A program made the translations under genes and the position numbers. This document shows, in pieces, positions 1-4,816 of a stretch of DNA of 5,053 nucleotides (position 1 is its first letter; every line of letters begins with the position of its first letter). The stretch spans positions 1 through 5,053 of the forward strand of contig JBAXPW010000096.1 of the NCBI GenBank assembly GCA_037132015.1, written 5' to 3'. The notes beneath the pieces are model-generated. The model was given only the letters and a program-made list of their open reading frames with translations, was not told the origin of the DNA and did no database searches. This stretch comes from JBAXPW01 sp037132015. Its GTDB lineage: Bacteria; Patescibacteriota; Microgenomatia; UBA1406; GWC2-37-13.

Positions 1-476
1 AGAAGTTTTGGACTGATAAAAAAATTAAATCGTTTATCAGAACGCTCTTTAGCCTCTTCAAGTGCTTCCTCTAATACCTTCTTCAGATTATCTTGTGTAT
101 ACTTTTTCATTATAAATCGATCATCTTGTGAACCAGCCAAAAAATGCGGGAGATTTTCACCTTCATAAAGCACGATTGTTGGTTTATTAAAATCTATAGA
201 TTTTTGTACTTGGTATCCCAATCCTAAACTAGGAATTGAACATTCAAAAACATTCACATCAGCAGACTTTATATTATTCATTACCCTAGTATAAAAATTT
301 TGGAATGCTACATCTCCTCCTTTTTCAAGCTCTTTATAAAATTCACTGGATTTTTTTTCAAGCACAACTTTATCAATTACTTGGTATCTTAACTCTTCTA
401 AATATTTGTATATCAATTCATAGACCTCAATGTATTTCCCTTGTCCACGCATCCCAGCCATAAAATATATTTTCAT
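1..476 (-). CDS. Deoxyribosyltransferase-like protein (DNPH1/Rcl fold), 3' end cut by window edge
   Basis: This gene runs leftward from an ATG at 476 and has no stop before the window edge; 158 residues are visible. The N-terminus 'MKIYFMAGMRGQGKY' fits the first strand and glycine loop of nucleoside 2-deoxyribosyltransferase-like proteins, whose classical members cleave or exchange the N-glycosidic bond of deoxynucleosides or their 5'-phosphates. Residues 72-91 carry 'ADVNVFECSIPSLGLGYQ', matching the DNPH1 signature ADxVVAEVxxPSLGxGYE, followed by 'NKPTIVLYEG' and a 'FLAGSQDDRF' loop. Ser83 of the phosphate-binding PSLG is kept, but the catalytic Glu of GYE is Gln89, and the usual upstream Asp is not evident. 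Residues 128-147 look helical, and 'RFNFFISP' begins a C-terminal part that I associate with Patescibacteria homologues. Since that subfamily may lack the catalytic Glu throughout, the activity is open. Fold assignment is fairly secure; function is not. An almost perfect promoter lies just upstream and no ribosome binding site is visible. Confidence 0.75.
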   Translation of the reverse strand, partial: MKIYFMAGMRGQGKYIEVYELIYKYLEELRYQVIDKVVLEKKSSEFYKELEKGGDVAFQNFYTRVMNNIKSADVNVFECSIPSLGLGYQVQKSIDFNKPTIVLYEGENLPHFLAGSQDDRFIMKKYTQDNLKKVLEEALEEAKERSDKRFNFFISPKL

Positions 477-483
477 ATGTAAT

Positions 484-512
484 ATATTATACTTACCCAT
501 AGTAATTGTCAA
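484..512 (-). promoter_or_regulatory. Sigma70-type promoter of the deoxyribosyltransferase-like gene, probably leaderless
   Basis: Read on the minus strand, a perfect -35 TTGACA lies at 507-512. It is followed by TATAAT at 486-491 (15-nt spacer) or the overlapping TAATAT at 484-489 (17-nt spacer). The -10 ends 7-9 nt before the ATG at 476, so transcription should begin at or within a base or two of the start codon. The -35 lies about 20 bp from the -35 of the divergent ribB promoter, so the two could influence each other. Confidence 0.7.
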
Positions 513-529
513 GCGTGATTTGAATCTGA

Positions 530-558
530 TTGATTATTATAGTTATATTTTGTATAAT
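530..558 (+). promoter_or_regulatory. Candidate distal ribB promoter
   Basis: TTGATT at 530-535 and a perfect TATAAT at 553-558 are separated by exactly 17 nt. Predicted transcription start is near 565, giving a leader of about 57 nt before the ribB ATG. I see no FMN riboswitch core or other obvious RNA structure in that leader. The region is very AT-rich, so chance matches are possible. Confidence 0.55.
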
Positions 559-564
559 ACTAAA

Positions 565-593
565 TTGAGATATACATATTCTTTGCGTATTAT
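565..593 (+). promoter_or_regulatory. Candidate proximal ribB promoter
   Basis: TTGAGA at 565-570 and TATTAT at 588-593 are separated by 17 nt. A start near 600 would give a leader of about 22 nt with no Shine-Dalgarno sequence. This second element may act in tandem with the upstream one; from sequence alone I cannot say which is used. Confidence 0.4.
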
Positions 594-621
594 CTTAAAA
601 TTATTATTTACTTATCAACTT

Positions 622-1242
622 ATGAACTATTCTACCATTCCTGAAGCTATTGAAGAAATTAAAAAAGGTAATTTTTTACTTATTGTTGATGAGCCAGATA
701 GAGAAAACCAAGGTGATCTATTTTTACCTGCTATTCATATTGATAATAAAAAATTGAATTTTTTTGAAGATGTCGGTAGAGGAATTATTACTGTTCCAAT
801 AAGTACTGAGATAGCTGAACGCCTAGAAATAACACCTATGGTAAAACCATCTGATAACTCTGAACAAACACGAGTTTGTTTTGCTGTATCCGTTGATTCT
901 ACTAGTGTAAAAAATTTTGGTGCACCAAACTCAGATCGTATTACAACACTTAAAGCGTTGTGTAGCGAAGAAACTAAGTCATCAGATTTTGTAAGACCTG
1001 GACATATATTTCCACTTATTTCACGCAAGGGAAAACTCGCTGATAGACACGGCCACACTGAAGCAACGGTAACACTTTGTGAATTAGCAGGATTACCTCA
1101 GGTCGCAGTTATAACAGAACAATTAACTCAGGAAGGTGAAATTGCACATGAACAAGAACTATTTCAAATTGCAGAAAAATATAACATAAAGATTATCACC
1201 GTAGTAGACCTTATTGCGTACGTAAATAGTCTGAAGAAATAA
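622..1242 (+). CDS. ribB: 3,4-dihydroxy-2-butanone 4-phosphate synthase-like protein (RibB), with an altered acidic loop
   Basis: At 206 residues this is the normal length of stand-alone RibB, the cytosolic Mg-dependent enzyme that converts ribulose 5-phosphate to dihydroxybutanone phosphate and formate for riboflavin synthesis. The family motifs appear in order: acidic loop 'DEPDRENQGD' at 23-32, 'GRGIITVPIS' at 52-61, 'SDRITT' at 104-109, 'RPGHIFPL' at 125-132, 'RHGHTEA' at 142-148, and the late active-site Glu166 in 'ITEQ'. The magnesium ligands, Glu28 and His145 by motif alignment, are kept. However, the second loop glutamate (DRENEGD, Glu40 in E. coli) is Gln30, and the 'FTVSVD...TGISA' stretch reads 'FAVSVD...NFGAP'. 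The ATG at 622 is chosen because homology starts there with 'IPEAIEEIKKG'; the frame is open back to 430 but that part overlaps the divergent gene and is unlike RibB. No other riboflavin gene is nearby. The family call is secure; full catalytic activity is uncertain. Confidence 0.9.
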   Translation: MNYSTIPEAIEEIKKGNFLLIVDEPDRENQGDLFLPAIHIDNKKLNFFEDVGRGIITVPISTEIAERLEITPMVKPSDNSEQTRVCFAVSVDSTSVKNFGAPNSDRITTLKALCSEETKSSDFVRPGHIFPLISRKGKLADRHGHTEATVTLCELAGLPQVAVITEQLTQEGEIAHEQELFQIAEKYNIKIITVVDLIAYVNSLKK

Positions 1243-1244
1243 TT

Positions 1245-2948
1245 TCATTTCTTTTCAATATTAAATAGTCCGCCGACTATTTGGATGTTTGCAGGGGCTC
1301 GGAGATTAAAGAAATTTTTGAATTCACTTGGATCAAACGTGAAGGTACCACCATCACCACTGATCGTAACAGCTGTTGTTCTTCCGAGTCCCAAATCAAA
1401 ACTCATAGAGACATCACTCACACTATTAAGTGGCGAGCCACCTCTATTTTTCAACTCCTGTTTAACTCGCTCTTTATCCCACGTATCTGTCCCATCAGGA
1501 TTTGATTTATCTGCTTGAGACAAATGATTTTGTGTCCCACTATCACGTTTTGCAAGATTTAATACATTCACGATATCCGCAACTTCGTCACTCTTTAACC
1601 ATGCCGACTTATTATACTCATTCCGATATCCTTGCGCGGAATAAAAACAGGGTGAATTTTTATCATACGCTTTTTCAAATAGATCATTCAAACTATTGAT
1701 GTCTCCACTCGTATCACGAAGGCGTTTTGTGTATGATCGTGCACTCCACCCCACATCACTCGAAAGAAACGTGTATCCACCCGCTGTAGAGGCAAACCAC
1801 GCAGCAATTACCTGCCCTCCACTCACCATCACCTTGCCAGAAGTATCTTTCACCGCTTGTTCCCAAGCTCCTCCTTTATTTCCTCCTTTATATACCTGAC
1901 ATGATTGTGTTGTGCAGATTTCTTTTGCACCATTATTGGTATATGCCATAGCATAACTACGAACCGCAATTGCTTGCGCTTTTAATGCTTCGGGGTGAAA
2001 AGAATTTGGCATCTCATAAATTCCAAGCATATATTCTTCCAAATCCATCTCTCCAAATCCTTGCACCTTGATTCGAGCATTTCTATTCTCAATTGAAAAG
2101 TCATTAAAATAGGCACGTAAAATATCTTCATATGATTGACCAGCTCTTCCTCTCCCATCTGCTCCATATTGGTTTAGACCGATGCGATGAGGAATTCCGA
2201 AGGTATAAAATGCAAAAGCAGGACGGAATCCGGGATCAAGTTTGCGATCATCGGTACATGATAATCCTCCACTTCCAAGACTTGAAGGCAAGTTGAGACT
2301 TGATAATTTTTGCGCAAGAATTTGTTGCTGTCTTGCAGTTATAGAAGCAATCTTACTTTGCAATTGCGATTCCCATTGTTTTGATTTTTCAACTTCTCCT
2401 GCCAAAAAATCCGATTGTTTTGCAACCTCTTGTTTAATCGCTGTTAATTTGATAGTTTCTATTTTTAAAGAATTTCTTTTTTCTTCGAGATCTTTTATGT
2501 ACATTGCTGTGCGAATAAGTGATTTGCGATCCTCGTCCATCGCTGTTTTTTGATAAAACATTGACTTGAGTGTTTCGGATAAATTTGCAGACATCACAAC
2601 ATCAAGCAAAGATGTATTCCCTTTATTCATATTTTTATAGTATGAGGAAGCTCTAACATCGAGTATCTCTTTTTGTTTTATCATCACTACTTCACCATCT
2701 CTTACTTCTGCTTCTTTTTTTGCAATTTCCTTTTCGAAAATAACAACTTTATTTTTTATACTTAACAATTGTGCGTTTAATTGGGAGAGTGTTTTCTCAT
2801 TAGTGCGGGTTGCTTTTTGTGATGAATCAAGCGATTCGCGAAGTGTGTTAATCTCTTTTTGAAGATCTTCATATTCATCTGCATACGAATGGCGCACAAA
2901 AAACACACAGATAAAAACAAGCAACAATGTGAAGAATAATTTACGCAT
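1245..2948 (-). CDS. Secreted SpoIID/LytB-domain cell-wall protein with PcsB-like coiled coil
   Basis: This 567-residue protein probably works on peptidoglycan outside the membrane. Residues 1-23 form a signal peptide (hydrophobic core, cleavage near 'SYA|DE'). Residues 25-215 are heptad-rich coiled coil containing 'SLLDVVMSANLSETLKSM' (113-130), like the PcsB/CwlO/EnvC hydrolase regulators that respond to FtsEX. A Ser/Gly linker (221-229) leads to the SpoIID module: 'GIPHRIGLNQYGA' (251-263), 'DLEEYMLGIYEMP' (302-314), 'ALKAQAIAVRSYA' (321-333), 'CTTQSCQVYKG' (345-355) and 'ASTAGGYT' (386-393). Glu312 of the EMP motif matches the catalytic Glu of SpoIID, a lytic transglycosylase that cuts glycan strands lacking peptide stems. 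The GHGVGMSQYGA-like motif lies before the core here, and is degenerate. The C-terminus 'FKNFFNLRAP' to 'LFNIEKK' is a typical SpoIID-family ending, so the protein is complete and its TGA is a true stop. It ends 2 bp from ribB, tail to tail. Confidence 0.9.
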   Translation of the reverse strand: MRKLFFTLLLVFICVFFVRHSYADEYEDLQKEINTLRESLDSSQKATRTNEKTLSQLNAQLLSIKNKVVIFEKEIAKKEAEVRDGEVVMIKQKEILDVRASSYYKNMNKGNTSLLDVVMSANLSETLKSMFYQKTAMDEDRKSLIRTAMYIKDLEEKRNSLKIETIKLTAIKQEVAKQSDFLAGEVEKSKQWESQLQSKIASITARQQQILAQKLSSLNLPSSLGSGGLSCTDDRKLDPGFRPAFAFYTFGIPHRIGLNQYGADGRGRAGQSYEDILRAYFNDFSIENRNARIKVQGFGEMDLEEYMLGIYEMPNSFHPEALKAQAIAVRSYAMAYTNNGAKEICTTQSCQVYKGGNKGGAWEQAVKDTSGKVMVSGGQVIAAWFASTAGGYTFLSSDVGWSARSYTKRLRDTSGDINSLNDLFEKAYDKNSPCFYSAQGYRNEYNKSAWLKSDEVADIVNVLNLAKRDSGTQNHLSQADKSNPDGTDTWDKERVKQELKNRGGSPLNSVSDVSMSFDLGLGRTTAVTISGDGGTFTFDPSEFKNFFNLRAPANIQIVGGLFNIEKK

Positions 2949-2954
2949 ATAATT

Positions 2955-2960
2955 ATTATA
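2955..2960 (-). promoter_or_regulatory. -10 element of the SpoIID gene, leaderless geometry
   Basis: A perfect TATAAT on the minus strand ends 6 nt before the ATG at 2948, so the transcript should start at the initiation codon. No good -35 is present at 16-18 nt (AACAGA at 17 nt), which makes this weaker than the other promoters. There is no Shine-Dalgarno sequence. Confidence 0.5.
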
Positions 2961-2979
2961 CCTTGTAATGAATACTCTC

Positions 2980-2988
2980 TGTTATACT
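2980..2988 (+). promoter_or_regulatory. Extended -10 element of the pilin-like gene, leaderless geometry
   Basis: TGTTATACT is an extended -10 (TGn plus TATACT at 2983-2988) ending 6 nt before the ATG at 2995. The only -35-like match, TTGTAA at 2963-2968, is 14 nt away, too close for normal spacing, so the extended -10 probably carries recognition. It faces the SpoIID -10 in the same 46-bp spacer. Confidence 0.55.
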
Positions 2989-2994
2989 AAAAAT

Positions 2995-3624
2995 ATGCGA
3001 AGCCGATTATTACTATTTTTTCTAACCATTATATTTTTGTTTTGTTCTTCTATTGCTCATGCAGAAGATGTATACAGAGATTCAATTTCGACTATATATG
3101 CAACTTGCGATCAGTGTGGTTTTTGTGTTCCATCAGGACAAGATCCCACCTCAGATGCTTGGAAAAATGCACGGGTACCGGGTGATTGGCCAGCATGTGC
3201 AAAATGCCTCTACACCAGCATTGTTGGAGCAGATCCTCAATCTTCCGATGCTTATAAAGGGGATACGTTAAAAATTGTTGATTCTGTCTCATATCTTCCT
3301 CCGAGCACAGATAAAGGCAAACATTACACTGGCTTAGGCTGTTTTGGAACAGATGTAGCGGGTGGTTTTACCTCTCAAGGGGCAGCGGGAAGCGTAGTAC
3401 AAACTCTATTTAATTTTCTTTTTGGAATAACAGGATCTTTGTCCTTCTTATATTTAATGTATGGTGGATTTATCTACATGACTTCTCAAGCAAATCCAGA
3501 ACGTTTAGCCTTTGGAAAAAGAATAGTGTCTAATGCTATTATCGCTGTAATATTTACTGCGTCCGCACTTACTCTCATAAATATTATTGCATCAGGATTT
3601 TTGAAAATTCCGGGTTTTGGATGA
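2995..3624 (+). CDS. Secreted cysteine-rich T4SS pilin-like membrane protein
   Basis: This protein has 209 residues. Residues 1-23 form a signal peptide ending 'AHA|ED'. The exposed part (24 to about 130) has the spaced cysteines 'CDQCGFC' (Cys38, 41, 44), 'WPACAKCLY' (Cys68, 71) and 'GCFGTD' (Cys116), suited to disulfides or a metal site. Residues about 133-162 and 177-203 form two hydrophobic helices joined by the short basic loop 'SQANPERLAFGKR', the topology of VirB2/TrbC pilins and of the family annotated as T4SS pilin. The end, 'LKIPGFG', also fits Patescibacteria proteins I recall. The likely role is a membrane or pilus subunit of a type IV secretion or DNA-uptake apparatus, but no VirB4, VirB6 or other T4SS gene is in the window. 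The ATG at 2995 is preferred over one at 2968 because the signal peptide starts there and a -10 lies 6 nt upstream. The pilin-like fold is likely; the function is inferred. Confidence 0.8.
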   Translation: MRSRLLLFFLTIIFLFCSSIAHAEDVYRDSISTIYATCDQCGFCVPSGQDPTSDAWKNARVPGDWPACAKCLYTSIVGADPQSSDAYKGDTLKIVDSVSYLPPSTDKGKHYTGLGCFGTDVAGGFTSQGAAGSVVQTLFNFLFGITGSLSFLYLMYGGFIYMTSQANPERLAFGKRIVSNAIIAVIFTASALTLINIIASGFLKIPGFG

Positions 3625-3652
3625 TATTAAAAATAGAGGTGTTGTGTGAGTT

Positions 3653-4126
3653 TTATTTTGTGTTGGTGTTTATTGAATCGCTTTCTTTTGAAGAATCGGT
3701 GGTAGTTTCTTCTTTACGTTTTTGACTAGCATAATTGTAGGTATACAAAACCATCATGGAGCCATATCCTATAAATCCTTCTATTGATTTGTTGACCGAT
3801 ACTAAATACGTTGAAGTCGCTATAACAATGATGCTCATAACAAATCCAACAAACATACCTATCTTTTCATTCATGATATTTGAACCAACTACTTCTTTTT
3901 CCAATCCCATTCGGTGTTTTGACTGATCCTCAGCCATTTTGATTATTCTATCAGCACATCCGGGTAAAATTTCTTCGTATTTTTTAAGAATATATGGATG
4001 AGGTAGTGGACCTGCAAAATAGGTTGATTCAATTATCGCAGATGCTGGGGGTATTGTTTCTTCTTCAACAACCTGACCTTCAACGACATCTTTTTTTTCT
4101 TCTACCTTATCTTTTATTTGCTCCAT
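3653..4126 (-). CDS. DUF2335 family membrane protein
   Basis: The protein has 157 residues when started at the ATG at 4126. A charged, Glu-rich N-terminus (1-24) precedes the DUF2335 hallmark 'FAGPLPHPYILKKYEEILPG' (37-56), then 'ADRIIKMAEDQSKHR' (58-72), and two membrane segments at about 89-109 and 115-133. A basic, Ser/Thr-rich tail ('SQKRKEE' onward) should be cytoplasmic, as should the N-terminus. DUF2335 has no established function that I know of; members are often found near phage or mobile-element genes. The start is ambiguous: TTG at 4159 and ATG at 4153 are in frame, but 'MEQIKDKVEEKK' begins the family-like charged segment. No ribosome binding site precedes 4126, and its first 20 nt overlap the end of the 71-residue gene, which suggests translational coupling. 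It converges with the pilin-like gene across 28 bp with no visible terminator hairpin. Confidence 0.8.
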   Translation of the reverse strand: MEQIKDKVEEKKDVVEGQVVEEETIPPASAIIESTYFAGPLPHPYILKKYEEILPGCADRIIKMAEDQSKHRMGLEKEVVGSNIMNEKIGMFVGFVMSIIVIATSTYLVSVNKSIEGFIGYGSMMVLYTYNYASQKRKEETTTDSSKESDSINTNTK

Positions 4127-4322
4127 AACGATTGAGGGCACGACTAATATCATTTCCAATTATATTCCAATCTCTTTTTGAAGCAGTGTAATCTACCATT
4201 TGTTCTTCACATTGAGTTTGAGACCTATCCAAAACTCCAAATAAATCAAATATGCGGGCTATTCCTTTTAAGAAAGATGGTTGTCTATATATTTGTGAAG
4301 ATTGTATGAATGCTTGTTTCAT
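4107..4322 (-). CDS. Small conserved protein encoded upstream of DUF2335
   Basis: This is a 71-residue, soluble-looking protein with no signal peptide or membrane segment. The N-terminal segment 'YRQPSFLKGIARIFD' (12-26) and the C-terminal 'DWNIIGNDISRALNRYG' (51-67) resemble a small-protein type that I recall lying directly in front of DUF2335 genes elsewhere; I cannot verify this here. The middle (27-50) looks variable. Its gene has its own promoter and overlaps the DUF2335 start by 20 nt, so the pair is probably co-translated and the products may act together. Function is unknown. The ATG at 4322 is supported by the -10 element 6 nt upstream. Confidence 0.75.
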   Translation of the reverse strand: MKQAFIQSSQIYRQPSFLKGIARIFDLFGVLDRSQTQCEEQMVDYTASKRDWNIIGNDISRALNRYGANKR

Positions 4323-4328
4323 GGGATT

Positions 4329-4357
4329 ATGTTACCAAAATAACAACAATGTATCAA
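4329..4357 (-). promoter_or_regulatory. Promoter of the 71-residue/DUF2335 pair, probably leaderless
   Basis: On the minus strand, TTGATA at 4352-4357 and TAACAT at 4329-4334 are separated by exactly 17 nt. TGG directly before TAACAT makes an extended -10. Only 6 nt (aatccc) separate the -10 from the ATG at 4322, so transcription should start at the ATG. Confidence 0.6.
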
Positions 4358-4380
4358 GCACAAAAAAATATTCTATATTT

Positions 4381-4707
4381 TTATTTTGCTTTACGTTTAA
4401 GAAAGAAACCAGCTCCCAAAGCAGATATTACTAAAGGAATCAACATGGTCTCAGCTCCCGTGTTTGGAATGGTTGTAACACTACCCGTAACACGTTCACC
4501 AGTTTTATAGTTTATATTAACTATTGGAGTTGGTGATACGGTTTGAGCTATTATTTTTATAGGTGTTGGAGCAACTACCGTTGGAGTTACATTTTTCACA
4601 ATAGGTCCTGTGCCTGAAAATGTACCTCGGCGAGCGAGTATTACAATAAAAACAATAACAACTATAAGTCCAAGTATAAAAGAAATTATTTTATTAAAAT
4701 TATCCAT
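4381..4707 (-). CDS. Small surface protein with sortase-like IPNTG tail
   Basis: The protein has 108 residues. An N-terminal hydrophobic segment (about 8-25) is followed by 'ARRG', then a Pro/Thr/Val-rich stretch (36-62) with repeated 'TPT', 'PTP' and 'SPTP'. The C-terminus has the three parts of a cell-wall sorting signal: 'IPNTG' (80-84), a hydrophobic run (about 87-103) and the basic end 'KRKAK'. Sortases cut LPxTG-like motifs between Thr and Gly, and Ile at position 1 is a tolerated variant in some families. Only about 55 residues would be exposed between the two hydrophobic segments. The Arg pair after the first segment conflicts with an outside location under the positive-inside rule, so a plain two-helix membrane protein is the alternative. 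No sortase gene is in the window. The gene has the strongest promoter here and no ribosome binding site. Confidence 0.7.
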   Translation of the reverse strand: MDNFNKIISFILGLIVVIVFIVILARRGTFSGTGPIVKNVTPTVVAPTPIKIIAQTVSPTPIVNINYKTGERVTGSVTTIPNTGAETMLIPLVISALGAGFFLKRKAK

Positions 4708-4715
4708 ATGGGGTA

Positions 4716-4744
4716 ATTATAACACTATGGGTTATTAAAGTCAA
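4716..4744 (-). promoter_or_regulatory. Strong promoter of the IPNTG protein, probably leaderless
   Basis: On the minus strand, TTGACT at 4739-4744, a 17-nt spacer and a perfect TATAAT at 4716-4721 preceded by TGT (extended -10) make the best promoter in the window. Its -10 ends 8 nt before the ATG at 4707, which predicts a leaderless or nearly leaderless mRNA. Confidence 0.75.
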
Positions 4745-4816
4745 TATATACAACTATTCGCGTTTCTATATGAAAAATATTGCTCAACAAATTGATGATT
4801 TGGGGATAAATACAAA

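Noticed and set aside
430..621. N-terminal extension of the ribB reading frame by 64 codons.
   Set aside because: It overlaps the divergent gene and covers both ribB promoter candidates, and the extra residues do not resemble RibB; the ATG at 622 gives the standard family length.
735..1058. 107-codon open frame on the minus strand.
   Set aside because: It is antisense to the well-conserved ribB, has no homology that I recognise and no promoter.
1245..1247. TGA read as glycine, as in some Patescibacteria lineages.
   Set aside because: The SpoIID protein has its full family C-terminus just before this TGA, and read-through would continue into antisense ribB sequence.
1281..2553. Several plus-strand open frames of 60-103 codons within the SpoIID gene.
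   Set aside because: All are antisense shadows of the SpoIID coding region, with no promoter and no recognisable protein features.
2968..2994. Upstream ATG for the pilin-like protein at 2968.
   Set aside because: It would add nine residues before a clear signal peptide and place the start upstream of the extended -10.
3625..3652. Bidirectional terminator between the convergent pilin-like and DUF2335 genes.
   Set aside because: There are short T and A runs but I find no stem-loop; the same holds for the 2-bp ribB/SpoIID junction.
4127..4159. Longer DUF2335 start (TTG at 4159 or ATG at 4153).
   Set aside because: The added hydrophobic residues are not typical of the family's charged N-terminus, and the overlap with the 71-residue gene would grow to about 50 nt. 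It cannot be fully excluded.
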